From the NCBI RefSeq assembly GCF_000167355.1, contig NZ_AAEW02000008.1:62001-126000 (forward strand): a stretch of DNA of 64,000 bases, in the 5' to 3' direction. This DNA comes from Desulfuromonas acetoxidans DSM 684. Lineage in GTDB: Bacteria; Desulfobacterota; Desulfuromonadia; Desulfuromonadales; Desulfuromonadaceae. Made by a program: the position numbers and the translations under genes. Below the pieces are notes generated by a model that was not told where the DNA came from, did not search any database, and saw only the letters and a program-made list of their open reading frames with translations. Positions 1-8,076 of the stretch are shown one piece after another; the first letter of the stretch is position 1; each line of letters begins with the position of its first letter.

Positions 1-210
1 CGCCATCATCAACAAAGGTTTTTTCAACCGCGCCGGGACACTGGAAACGGGTTGTCGCGAAAGAAGAAAAGGACTCGCCAGAGTATTGTCTGTTCCGATC
101 ATATCGCTCCATCCTGCGATTTGGGTGATCCGTCATATAAACAGGAGCGTGTTGGAAACAGGTTGAAATCGGATTAGGTTTTGTTGAGGATAACGGGGAC
201 GGCTAAAGAT
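1..210. other. Left edge, nothing assignable
   Basis: All three forward frames stay open for 120 to 175 bases from the window edge, so this could be the 3' end of a gene cut by the boundary. None of the three short peptides shows a recognisable motif, so no gene is called. Confidence 0.4.
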
Positions 211-252
211 AAAAAAAGCGAACCGCACTGAAAGATGCGGTTCGCTTTTTTT
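211..252 (-). terminator. Intrinsic terminator of the PEP-CTERM gene
   Basis: A perfect GC-rich stem (GCGAACCGCA paired with TGCGGTTCGC) with an 8-base loop is flanked by an A tract on the left and a T tract on the right. It lies about 25 bases past the stop codon of the minus-strand gene at 277-1068. The T/A symmetry means it could act in both directions. Confidence 0.85.
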
Positions 253-276
253 TTACAGGTTGTATTTTGTCTGTAA

Positions 277-1068
277 TTAGCTGTTGCGTCGCCGAGCCAA
301 AGCCAATCCGATCAGTCCGGCGCCCAAAAGCAGCCAGGTACCGGGCTCGGGAACAACAACGCCGTGTCCCATCAAGTTGTCATTACCGCAGCCCATGGTG
401 AAGTGGGAATAGAATTCCGAACCATGACCGAGGAACGATAGATCAAAGCCGGTGAGCAGATAATGGGTTTCCCCTTCAAAGGCGGTAACCGTGTCATTAA
501 GATTGCTGTCGAGAAAAGCAAAAGAGCCGGTAAGCAATGCGGCATCGTCATTATCTTCAGCATTATACTGCCATGGACTGGAACCTTCGTTCTGCTGATA
601 GTAAGCGGTTTGCAGCACACTTGTCTCATCCAGTTGATAAGCCGTGTAAGATCCCGTTGCCATATCGAGATCAAGGACAAAGTTATAGCCGTAGCTGCCG
701 ATATGGGTGTTGTTGCCATCGGTGTCTGAACGGTGGATGTCGCCGTAAGCGGGGAGATCATTTTCAGAGTCGACAACAGCGATGAAAATATCGCCGGAGG
801 TATAGCCGTTGACACCTGTCGAAAAATTAAATCCACCGGACAAAGACAAGGTGTTTTCGCTATCAATGAAAAAAGCTTCCAGATCCCAGACCTGATTCTT
901 GACCATCCCCGGTTCAACTTCCTGATCTTCACCTGTTCCATACCAAGCTGCGCTGGTTGCGTTGCCGTCGAAGATCGTAATGTCATTTCCCAGAGGTGTG
1001 GCCGAGGCGGGGGCAGCAGTCAGGCCAGCCATAAGGAGAATCAAAGCCGAGATACAGAGGTTTTTCAT
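277..1068 (-). CDS. PEP-CTERM sorting-domain protein
   Basis: A 263-residue exported protein. Residues 1-23 form a signal peptide ending in the cleavage site ASA. The C-terminus carries the PEP-CTERM tripartite signal: VPEP at about residue 239, a hydrophobic stretch, then the basic tail ARRRNS. In this family the signal directs exosortase/archaeosortase processing and retention at the cell envelope. The central 200 residues are acidic and rich in Asn, Asp, Tyr and Gly, as in other extracellular matrix-type PEP-CTERM proteins, and I recognise no catalytic domain. AAGGGA sits 9 bases before the ATG. No exosortase gene is visible in the window. The gene stands alone and ends in a strong terminator. 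Confidence 0.85.
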   Translation of the reverse strand: MKNLCISALILLMAGLTAAPASATPLGNDITIFDGNATSAAWYGTGEDQEVEPGMVKNQVWDLEAFFIDSENTLSLSGGFNFSTGVNGYTSGDIFIAVVDSENDLPAYGDIHRSDTDGNNTHIGSYGYNFVLDLDMATGSYTAYQLDETSVLQTAYYQQNEGSSPWQYNAEDNDDAALLTGSFAFLDSNLNDTVTAFEGETHYLLTGFDLSFLGHGSEFYSHFTMGCGNDNLMGHGVVVPEPGTWLLLGAGLIGLALARRRNS

Positions 1069-1504
1069 TGTTGAACGTCCCTTAAAAGAGTGAGGTGAGC
1101 CGTTCTGCAGACCTTTAACGATGTCGATGAGACTTATTTTTACGTCAGTGTCTTATAAAGGGCTCAACTGTAATGAATAGCTATGCCGCTTATTTTGCAA
1201 TATGTGTTCCTGAATCTTTTGGGGCGCACGCGGGAGAGGGGAAAAGACTTTTGTTCTTAGTGATTTCTCTATGATTCAAACAGGTTACTGATTTATTGTT
1301 AGACGAGCTCGGTAGGGAAATGTGGGCTATCGCGCTGGCGGAGAATCGGAGAAGAAGGATGTGTCGATTTTCTTTACATAATTCTTTGTGCTGAATGGGA
1401 TTTTTTGCGACTTGATCAGTCTTATGTCTTTTAGACATGCCTGTATTCGGCCTGTGGGGAGTGTAAGCTTTTCCGACAACAGCGGCGACGTTTTTCCGGG
1501 CCTG
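1069..1504. other. 436-base intergenic region
   Basis: No convincing gene is visible. Short open frames exist on both strands, but they lack ribosome binding sites and protein-like composition. The promoter of the PEP-CTERM gene must lie in the first 150 bases, but I cannot pick it out with confidence. Confidence 0.4.
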
Positions 1505-1801
1505 TTAAAGATAGGCCAGCCAATACCAGAGGGTGATTCCCAGCCACAATGCGGCCAACAAAATCCAGTAAATAAACTGGTAGCGGCTATAGCGCACCAG
1601 ATAGGCCAATGATGCAAGACCCAAAGCCAAAAATGCGAACCCCAATATCACTGCATTGTTGCCGGTTGCGGTATGAATGATGCCGGTTCGTGGATCGCCG
1701 GTTGTGATGGCTTTCTCCGAGAGGGCAATATAACTCAGGCTTACAAAGCCTATGGCAAAGGCGATCCCGCCGAAGATTTCTACACCGAGGAGTTTTTTCA
1801 T
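1505..1801 (-). CDS. Small hypothetical membrane protein
   Basis: A 98-residue protein with three predicted membrane helices (about residues 8-28, 48-67 and 76-96), with a loop containing TGDPRTG between helices 1 and 2. The start ATG lies 14 bases after the stop codon of the broken MFS transporter on the same strand, so the two were probably cotranscribed. No clear Shine-Dalgarno sequence is visible, which fits translational coupling to the upstream gene. I recognise no family. It may be a small accessory subunit of the transporter, but that is inference from position only. Confidence 0.55.
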   Translation of the reverse strand: MKKLLGVEIFGGIAFAIGFVSLSYIALSEKAITTGDPRTGIIHTATGNNAVILGFAFLALGLASLAYLVRYSRYQFIYWILLAALWLGITLWYWLAYL

Positions 1802-1814
1802 GGCATGACCACGC

Positions 1815-3047
1815 TCAATGTTCTGTTGGTGCGGGCAGGGTTAGAGCAACACCGATCGCTGCGGCTGTTAACAGCGCCGAAGCCAGATAGCTGCTGCTGA
1901 AAGAACCGCTGCGTTCGGCGACCACCCCGGCCACGGCCGGTCCTACGGCCTGACCGACAGCAAAACAAAAGGTGATGATTGAAAACCCGGCGGCAGCGCG
2001 CGCCTGCCCCAGGTAATCACCAATGGCGGCAGCCATGATAGCGGGAATGGCAGAGGACGCCAGCCCGTAAAAGGCCACCGAGCAGGTGATGGCTGTGGCG
2101 CCTCAATGGACTCCCGCCAGTAGATAGGCCAAGGTATGCACCCCAAATACTGCCATCAACCCTTTTTTGCGACCGATGCGATCCGACAGGGTGCCGAACA
2201 CCACGCCGGAAAACAGGCTGATAACTCCCGCCCACGACCAGAAATACCCAGCCGTTTTCTCGGAAAAACCGTAGTCCTCAATGAGGGAGGTGACGATAAA
2301 GGTGCCGTAAATGACATAGGTGGCACCAAAGGCAAAATAAAGCAGGCCAAGGCGAACCAGAACCTGGCTCGCCTTGTAGTGACCGTGCGTTTCACTTGGG
2401 TCGTAGGGTGTCGGAGTGCTATTGCCGACTGGCTCCAATCCCTTTTCCTGCGGATGGTTGCGCATCAAGAGACTTGCAATCACCGCAATGATCAGCACTA
2501 TCGCTGCAAGCACCATCCAACTGATGCGCCAACCTTGTGCGCCATACATATCATTGAGTAGTGGGATCAGAAAGCCGGATAAAATAATGGCAAAGCCGCT
2601 GCCGGTAACGATGATTCCTGCGGCAAGACCGCGCCGTTCACGCCGAAACCAGTATGAGACCAAAACCATCAGCGGAATATTGGACAGCCCGGTGCCAATG
2701 CCGACAATGGTGTACAAGGCCAGGATGGTGAAAAACATCTGGCTGGCGCTGATGCCCACCATGCACAGGGCAATGACAAACAGCCCACCGGCAATTAACA
2801 TGCGTGGTGTCATCCGCCGTAGTAACAGCGGTGTCAACCCCACGGCGGTCAGATACCCGGCGAAGTTCGCTGTTCCTAGCAGACCCATCTGGTTGTAGGA
2901 AAGCTGCAGGTCCGTTCCCATGGACGGCAGGATCATGCCAAAGGCAAAACGCGCCAGCCCCAGACAGGCGGCAACGATTAGCGTGCCGACACCGACAATG
3001 ATCCAGCCGTAGTGGATTTTTGGGGAATCATGAGTTGTGGGTTTCAT
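1815..3047 (-). pseudogene. MFS transporter (YbfB/YjiJ-like) with one in-frame TGA
   Basis: Read as one frame this is a 410-codon major facilitator protein of normal length, resembling the YbfB/YjiJ group (N-terminal KIHYGWIIVGVGT, then a LGLARFAFGMILP segment). The motif SDRIGRKKG lies between the half-domains. A TGA at 2103-2105 interrupts the frame right after AGVH. The same frame continues through GATAITC and the last three or four membrane helices to the natural stop at 1815. The true start is the ATG at 3045-3047, before KPTTHDSPKIHYGW. A tryptophan codon (TGG) changed to TGA is the simplest explanation. The two pieces would be about 314 and 87 residues, so transport activity is doubtful unless the stop is read through. 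Confidence 0.75.
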
Positions 3048-3124
3048 AGCGGCAGATTGTAGCCTAAGGGGGCGGTGAGTCAAAGGTAAATAGCTGCTAA
3101 GGTCTTGACGGAGAGGCGATATAC

Positions 3125-3160
3125 AAAAAAAAATCGGGACCATTGCTGATCCCGATTTTT
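3125..3160 (-). terminator. Intrinsic terminator of the second PEP-CTERM gene
   Basis: Stem AAATCGGGA/TCCCGATTT with an A tract on the plus-strand left side, which reads as a U tract on the minus strand. It lies about 30 bases beyond the stop codon of the gene at 3191-3646 and just upstream of the MFS gene. Confidence 0.8.
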
Positions 3161-3190
3161 ATCAAAATGGCTTACTCGGGTTAAGTCTGA

Positions 3191-3646
3191 CTAAGCTTTT
3201 TTTCGCTTTCGTGAGTAATACGCAAGCCCAGCCAGGCCACAGCCGAGGAGCAAAACTGTCGCTGGCTCGGGAACCGCTGAAATTCGAGATTCCGGGATGT
3301 CAAAGAGATAACGGTAACTAGAGCCAAATACGCTACTTGGATAGTCAAAGTCCAGCAGGCTCACGCTATCGACAATCAAGTGTAAAGATCCTCCGTTATC
3401 CAAGCCATCCCCATATGAATCGGTCATGTACAGGGTATAGTCACCCGGGTCGAGGTCCCAATTGTAAGAATACGTATAATGGCTCGTCAGATTTGTCCCC
3501 CCTGCATTAAAAGAGGGGCCAGTAATTGACCAACTTGTCTCATAGCCCCACCCGCCTGCATTGATATCGAAATACACTGGTGTTGCACAGGCTGGGTAAA
3601 TAAAACAGGTTGTGAAAATGAATAGAAGGAATAAGGTTTTTTTCAT
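3191..3646 (-). CDS. Small PEP-CTERM sorting-domain protein
   Basis: A 151-residue exported protein. Residues 1-21 are a signal peptide ending in ACA. The C-terminus has VPEPATVLLLGCGLAG followed by a basic tail (SRKRKKA), which is the PEP-CTERM signal. The middle is a compact beta-rich domain with the segment DPGDYTLYMTDSYGDGLD, similar in style to secreted adhesin-like modules, but I cannot name the domain. I place the start at the ATG at 3644-3646 because CAGGAG lies 5 bases upstream and the signal peptide starts there. A longer in-frame reading from 3691 would spoil the signal peptide. It is a monocistronic gene with its own terminator. Confidence 0.8.
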   Translation of the reverse strand: MKKTLFLLFIFTTCFIYPACATPVYFDINAGGWGYETSWSITGPSFNAGGTNLTSHYTYSYNWDLDPGDYTLYMTDSYGDGLDNGGSLHLIVDSVSLLDFDYPSSVFGSSYRYLFDIPESRISAVPEPATVLLLGCGLAGLAYYSRKRKKA

Positions 3647-3885
3647 AGCAATCTCCTGAACGGCACAAAAAAATATCGTATGCAAAAACATTGGTAACTT
3701 AATGTGTCTATTTGCAAAAATGAAGCCAGTGAAAAGTTTGCCGATAAATCAAAGAGTTGCTCAAGGTTTTTGTGGATAAAACGCGGTCTGTAAAGAAAAC
3801 CGACACCTTTTCAGGATTAAATAGGGAGACTTCTCGGTGTGTGCGGGGCAGAGAACAGAGGCGTTTGTCAACGGAGTGTGTTTGT

Positions 3886-4608
3886 CTAATCGACTACCCG
3901 TTTGCCAATATACGCGCCACCGCGCACGTCGCTTCCCGTGTACTCCTCCACGACTGTCAGCCCGGCCTCGGTCATGGCACTGAGGTAATCCTGACGGGAA
4001 AATAGGCCGATCTCTACCGATTGTTGATGGTAGTTCACATCCGTGCCCTTGCCGATCAGGTGGTGAAAGGTCACTTCGACGATATTCGGTTTCTTAAGGC
4101 GCACTTGCTCCATGCGCGAAATTTTCATATCCGGCTCATCCACGGCGTCGACGACGAGACACTCCTGAAAATCCTCTTTGGTGCTCCATGGCGTGATCAA
4201 CGCAATGCCATTGGGGCGTAGCTGGGCAGCAACCCGTTTCATGGTGGTGCGCAGGTTATCGACCGATTTAACAAAGCCGATGGAACCATACAGGCAGATC
4301 ATGGCGTCGAACTCTGTCTTTACATCAAAATCAATCAGGTTGCCGCGGTGAAAGGTGAGGGAAGGGAATTTTCTTTCTGCTACAGCTAGCATATCCTCGC
4401 TCAGGTCCAGCCCGCTCACCTGATAGTCATCGGTGAAATAGGGGATATGACCACCGGTTCCACAGGCCAGAATCAGCAGATCAGACTGCGGGGCCATACC
4501 ATGCTTGCACAGTAATTCCTTCGTTTTGGCGGCTTCCGGAGCGTATTCCTCGTCTTTGACATACAGATCGTCATAATAAGATGAGATGGTTTCAAAATCA
4601 GAGTACAT
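3886..4608 (-). CDS. SAM-dependent methyltransferase, class I
   Basis: A 240-residue cytoplasmic Rossmann-fold methyltransferase. SAM-binding motif I is ILACGTGGHI (about residues 45-54), followed by the acidic loop GLDLSEDML and the post-I region HRGNLIDFD. Strand 4 carries FDAMICLYGSIGF. The overall pattern resembles small-molecule N- or O-methyltransferases of the TylM1/DesVI type that act on amino sugars or other small amines. The substrate cannot be deduced. The gene has no functional neighbours: PEP-CTERM genes lie on one side and a divergent sigma-28 operon on the other. Confidence 0.75.
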   Translation of the reverse strand: MYSDFETISSYYDDLYVKDEEYAPEAAKTKELLCKHGMAPQSDLLILACGTGGHIPYFTDDYQVSGLDLSEDMLAVAERKFPSLTFHRGNLIDFDVKTEFDAMICLYGSIGFVKSVDNLRTTMKRVAAQLRPNGIALITPWSTKEDFQECLVVDAVDEPDMKISRMEQVRLKKPNIVEVTFHHLIGKGTDVNYHQQSVEIGLFSRQDYLSAMTEAGLTVVEEYTGSDVRGGAYIGKRVVD

Positions 4609-4726
4609 GGCTGATCCCAGTTGGTTATTAACACAAAAATTTTGGTGCTGGGCCGTTGCCCTGTCTGCGCATACAGAAAAAACAAGCTGTTTTATCCATG
4701 GTTATAGACAAAATGACAGTCGCCCA

Positions 4727-4753
4727 TAAAGAATTGTAGTTCTTCGCCGATAA
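4727..4753 (+). promoter_or_regulatory. Sigma-28 (FliA) type promoter
   Basis: TAAAGAAT at 4727-4734, an 11-base spacer, then GCCGATAA at 4746-4753. The -10 element and spacer match the sigma-28 consensus (TAAAGTTT-N11-GCCGATAA) exactly and the -35 differs only in its last bases. It points at the gene starting at 4846. This predicts late (class III) flagellar expression for the following two genes. Confidence 0.8.
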
Positions 4754-4845
4754 GTCGGATAGAGAAGAGCTATCGAACCATCAACGGATTTGCATTGCAA
4801 GGCAAATGTCATCATTGATATCAGAGCTTCTGGGGAGACCGGCGT

Positions 4846-5346
4846 ATGAATGTCACGACAGCTACATCCGCACAAAATGTTTCATCTTCCTACAACCGTC
4901 AGCAAAAAACTTCAACAGAATCGGCCGCAACAACCGTGACTCAGGGTGATACCGTCACCATCTCCGATGAAGCAAAAGCGATCGAGCAGGGCTCCCAATC
5001 ACTTGAGGCGTATCGCCTGCCTGATTGGTATGCGGATATGCTGCCGCTAGCGAGAACAATCGATTTAAGTCAGCAACAGATTGGCGCACCTTATCGTGAG
5101 ACGCAGGCTTATGCGTTTTCACAATTCTCGCAGCAAGATCAGCAGAGCATCAATGATTACAGTGGCAAGCTGTTGACCTTCTTCCATGATGAAGTTGCCC
5201 GTTTGACTGATGATGGTTCTGCGAACTATGTCCAGATTCGCGATTCTGAAGCCTTGCAACAGGCCGTGATGGCACGTTTTGAATCAGACCCGAGTGCCAA
5301 TGCGTTGTTGGAGCGGATGCAAGAACTGGGGCAGATCACCTTATAA
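4846..5346 (+). CDS. Unknown protein, predicted late flagellar regulon (first of pair)
   Basis: A 166-residue protein of no family I recognise. The first 45 residues are Ser/Thr/Gln-rich and look disordered, ending in GDTVTISDEAKAI. This resembles the D-x-V-x-[IL]-S-x-x-A segment seen near the N-termini of FlgM and several flagellar or secreted proteins. Residues 50-166 are helical and acidic, with no signal peptide and no membrane helix. GGGGAG lies 6-11 bases before the ATG. The gene follows a sigma-28 type promoter and is 50 bases upstream of a second unknown gene, so the two form an operon. An attractive guess is export through the flagellar type III apparatus, but only the promoter and the leader composition support it. 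Confidence 0.7.
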   Translation: MNVTTATSAQNVSSSYNRQQKTSTESAATTVTQGDTVTISDEAKAIEQGSQSLEAYRLPDWYADMLPLARTIDLSQQQIGAPYRETQAYAFSQFSQQDQQSINDYSGKLLTFFHDEVARLTDDGSANYVQIRDSEALQQAVMARFESDPSANALLERMQELGQITL

Positions 5347-5396
5347 AGCGTGCGACTCCTGTTTTTCATCATTGCTGCTGACAAGGGAAGAGAATC

Positions 5397-6221
5397 ATGA
5401 CCATTTCTGCAATAAACGCTACCTCCGCGCCATCATCAGTTGCCGCTTCGCAAAAAGCCGATAAATCTGCCGATGATTTTCAAACGGTCTTGGAGCAAAT
5501 AGTCAACGGGCAGCAAAACACAGCCTCTTCGACAGGCCACACCGTTAACACCCAGGCTGATGTGGCAAGGGCAGACGAAGCATTCACTGCCTTTATGGCC
5601 CCAATTGAGCAACGCTCGACCGTCACCATCGACGGCATAAGCGTGATCACATCAGGCCATAGCCTCGACCGAAGGGATGGCGTGTCGCTTTTGGAAACCG
5701 TTTCCGAGTCGGAAAGCCAAGACTTTTTCTCGCAACTGGCCGCCTGTGCCGAAACACATGAATCGGAGAGTAACGCCGCCGTCGATGGCGCAGCATCGGT
5801 GCAAAATGTTCCGGGCATGACGGTCATTGAATCCATCGCTCTTGGACCTCTACCAGATGGTGTCAACTTCACCTATATGGATATCGATCTCTTCAGGCCC
5901 GCCGGGCGATGGGCGGAAGGCCCCTTGCTGCTGCAAACCGACAATGAGAGTCAAGATCCGTATTATCGCCGAAGAACCGAGGAATACATGGAGGTCGTTG
6001 GCGTCGAGCGCCAACTCAAAGAGTCCTACGGTGATGACGTCAAGCTTGTCTATAGCCATACCGATGACGGCTACATCATGCTCACACCGGACGATGCCCG
6101 CTATAATGAGATGCACAGTGCTGAGGCTGGTGTTCAAACCATTATCAACGAAATAAACAGAGGCTTTATCAACAAGGATGCCGTGGCGGATATCCTCGCT
6201 GACTATGGCTACTCGGTGTAG
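5397..6221 (+). CDS. Unknown protein, predicted late flagellar regulon (second of pair)
   Basis: A 274-residue acidic protein of unknown family. The N-terminus (first 60 residues) is rich in Ala, Ser, Thr and Gln and probably disordered. The C-terminal 110 residues look folded, with the segments TEEYMEVVGVERQLKE and YSHTDDGYIMLTPDD and a short helix NEINRGFINKDAVADIL. No signal peptide, membrane helix or catalytic motif is visible. AGGGAAGAGAAT precedes the ATG. The gene lies 50 bases after the gene at 4846-5346 and should be cotranscribed from the sigma-28 promoter. A GC-rich hairpin overlaps the stop codon. Confidence 0.7.
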   Translation: MTISAINATSAPSSVAASQKADKSADDFQTVLEQIVNGQQNTASSTGHTVNTQADVARADEAFTAFMAPIEQRSTVTIDGISVITSGHSLDRRDGVSLLETVSESESQDFFSQLAACAETHESESNAAVDGAASVQNVPGMTVIESIALGPLPDGVNFTYMDIDLFRPAGRWAEGPLLLQTDNESQDPYYRRRTEEYMEVVGVERQLKESYGDDVKLVYSHTDDGYIMLTPDDARYNEMHSAEAGVQTIINEINRGFINKDAVADILADYGYSV

Positions 6222-6237
6222 TGCCGCCTTGCGGCAC
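6221..6237 (+). terminator. Possible terminator hairpin of the sigma-28 operon
   Basis: A 7-bp perfect GC stem (GTGCCGC/GCGGCAC) with a 3-base loop overlaps the TAG stop. Only a short T run follows, so it may be a weak terminator or a stabilising 3' hairpin. Confidence 0.45.
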
Positions 6238-6264
6238 GGCACTTTAAAACCCCCTTGTAAAAAT

Positions 6265-6633
6265 TTAGTTCGTTGTGCCCAGATAAAGAACGTAGTCGGT
6301 CAGGTTGTCCAGCTCTTCAGCGGTAAAAACCGTGTCAAACGCAGGCATGCCATCAGGCCGCCCCTGCAGAATCGACTGGCGAATCGCGTCAGGCGTGTTG
6401 CCGTAACGAAAATCCGGTCCCTGAAGAGAAGGGCCGCCCCGCGAACCCAGACCATTCCCCCGCGCACCATGACAGGACGCACAGCTTTTATCAAACAGTT
6501 GACTCCCTAAGCGCAAGGCCTTCTGTTCCGCAGTCAGTTCTCTATCCTGCTGTTGGCAGCCCATGAGCAGGCTAATAAGCACGATCAGTCCCAAAGCGAT
6601 GATTTGTGTTTTGACGATGGGAGAACGTTGCAC
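6265..6633 (-). CDS. Cytochrome c lipoprotein, single haem
   Basis: A 122-residue class I c-type cytochrome. A hydrophobic N-terminal segment ends in the lipobox LLMGC, so the protein is probably a lipid-anchored periplasmic or outer-membrane electron carrier. One haem site, CASCH, lies in the segment DKSCASCHGARGNG. The likely axial methionine is in GRPDGMPAF near the C-terminus. I choose the GTG at 6631-6633 as start because a perfect AGGAGG sits 8 bases upstream. An in-frame ATG farther upstream at 6672 would lie before the Shine-Dalgarno sequence. A truncated duplicate of this gene and its leader lies at 10647-10877. The redox partner cannot be told from context. Confidence 0.85.
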   Translation of the reverse strand: MQRSPIVKTQIIALGLIVLISLLMGCQQQDRELTAEQKALRLGSQLFDKSCASCHGARGNGLGSRGGPSLQGPDFRYGNTPDAIRQSILQGRPDGMPAFDTVFTAEELDNLTDYVLYLGTTN

Positions 6634-7118
6634 GATGGTCACCTCCTGATATGAATGTTTCTTGGACGACATAAAATTTCCTCGTTTATCGTCTGACAGG
6701 ATAACAAATTATCGTCATTTCAAAAGGGGGAGAGCATCGATGTTCACAGAAGCCTACGTGCCGGACATCGTTGTTGAAAATAGCTATGTTGTGTAATGAA
6801 TTTGGATTGAGATGTGGCAATTCAAGACCTGAGCCGAATGACTAATGAGTATACTGTCCCCGTAACTCCCTGCAGCAAATTGACCCCAGCCATAGAAAAA
6901 GCCTTTTGCAGCAAGTTGATAGTGTCTTTTGTTGAAAGAAACTTTTTATATCCGTATCTCGTTTTGAGATTTTCTTATCGCCACGCACCATTCAAAAATA
7001 TCCTAAAAAACTCTTAAAACAAATAGTTATCGTTCTTTATTGCGAAACCATCCATTGGTCTAATTTATGCAATTTGTAATATGATCTAACAATTCATATC
7101 AAATAAAGGATGACATCA
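6634..7118. other. Intergenic region with a repeat-like motif
   Basis: The left part (to about 6740) is the cytochrome leader, duplicated at 10770-10877. Around 6848-6870 is a motif containing ACTGTCCCCG and AACTCC. It recurs in inverted orientation at 13047-13071, where it abuts a transposase remnant, so it is likely mobile-element debris. The remaining 200 bases are AT-rich and contain the upstream region of the DUF1847 gene. No gene is seen. Confidence 0.5.
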
Positions 7119-7835
7119 ATGACAGACAACAATGTGTTCAGCTGCCAGCAATGCAGCACGGTTTGGAGTAAAACAGGAAAAACTTTTTGTACCAGCCCTG
7201 AAGGGGCATTGCCTCAACCGGCCCATTGCCCTGCGGCAGAGTCTGGTGTGATTGATGAGGCGTTTCAGCACTATGTTGGGACGGGAGACGATGCACGTCT
7301 CGCGCAGGTCGCAGCTCGTGTCGAGGGGATGGGGTGCCAAGCAAACCCAGATGAAGGTTATGTTACGACACGCTGGACACGGGTTGAGGAGACTATTGCC
7401 TTCGCCAAGCTGATGGGTTTCCACACGATCGGCATTGCTACCTGCCTTGGCTTGTTGTTGGAAACAGAGCAATTGGTTAAAATTCTTAAAGCACAGGGCT
7501 TTGATGTGGTGACGGTGTGCTGTAAGGCGGGTGGGCATGACAAGCGGGACTTGGGCCTCGCCGAAAGTGACAAGGTGCGCCCTGAGCACTTTGAGGCGGC
7601 GTGCCACCCGATTGCCCAAGCCGAGCTACTGAACCGCTCGGCAAGCGAAATGAATATTCTGGTTGGTCTGTGTGTAGGGCACGACATGTTGTTTAACAAA
7701 TATTCCAAAGTACCTGTGACGACCTTGGTCGCCAAAGACCGTGTCACCGGGCATAATCCGGCCAGTGTCCTTTACGGCCAAAATTTTTGTTACAAACGAT
7801 TGCAGAAAACGGCCCTGGATATCCCCACGACATGA
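7119..7835 (+). CDS. DUF1847 domain protein, putative metal-binding
   Basis: A 238-residue cytoplasmic protein matching the DUF1847 family over its full length. Characteristic features are the N-terminal Cys pair CQQC with a further Cys in FCTSPEG, the segment HTIGIATCLGLL, a CCKAGGH loop, the CHPIAQAELLN segment, and VGLCVGHDMLFNKYS followed by VTTLVAKDRVTGHNP. The many conserved Cys and His residues suggest metal or Fe-S binding, but the function of the family is unknown to me. I choose the ATG at 7119-7121 because AAAGGA lies 8 bases before it. The ATG at 7110 overlaps that ribosome binding site. Confidence 0.85.
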   Translation: MTDNNVFSCQQCSTVWSKTGKTFCTSPEGALPQPAHCPAAESGVIDEAFQHYVGTGDDARLAQVAARVEGMGCQANPDEGYVTTRWTRVEETIAFAKLMGFHTIGIATCLGLLLETEQLVKILKAQGFDVVTVCCKAGGHDKRDLGLAESDKVRPEHFEAACHPIAQAELLNRSASEMNILVGLCVGHDMLFNKYSKVPVTTLVAKDRVTGHNPASVLYGQNFCYKRLQKTALDIPTT

Positions 7836-7910
7836 GTGCCACTTCTTCTGCTCAATCACCGGTTTCGTCGCTGTTGGCACAGCAGTTGATGCTCATCGGA
7901 GTGACCACCT

Positions 7911-7990
7911 GTAGGAGCGAATTTATTCGCGAATTGTTCTGGTCATTGATCCTTTTCATGATGGGAATTCGCGGCTGAAGCCGCTCCTAC
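7911..7990. repeat. REP doublet (inverted pair)
   Basis: An 80-base inverted structure begins GTAGGAGCGAATTTATTCGC and ends with the inverse GCGGCTGAAGCCGCTCCTAC. Each arm contains its own small palindrome (GCGAATTTATTCGC and GCGGCTGAAGCCGC), the layout of a bacterial interspersed mosaic element. The arm type is the one common in Pseudomonas and relatives. It lies about 85 bases from the first transposase element. Confidence 0.75.
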
Positions 7991-8076
7991 AATATATAAT
8001 TTCAAATATCCTGACGTACTGGTTTAAAGGGGAAAAACAGCAAAAACGGGAATCTCCCCGCATGGGGGCCGACCCA

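Noticed and set aside
1190-1617. Short frames between the PEP-CTERM gene and the small membrane protein
   Set aside because: Low-complexity or overlapping products, no ribosome binding site and overlap with the real gene at 1505-1801.
2079-2105. Selenocysteine insertion at the TGA in the MFS gene
   Set aside because: Only a weak 5-bp stem follows, without the typical apical GG loop, and no selenoprotein of this family is known to me. A nonsense mutation is simpler. Kept only as a check.
3733-3748. GCCGATAA with AAAGTTT just before it, a possible second sigma-28 promoter
   Set aside because: The AAAGTTT is directly adjacent, not 11 bases upstream. At the proper distance there is no -35 match, and no plus-strand gene follows.
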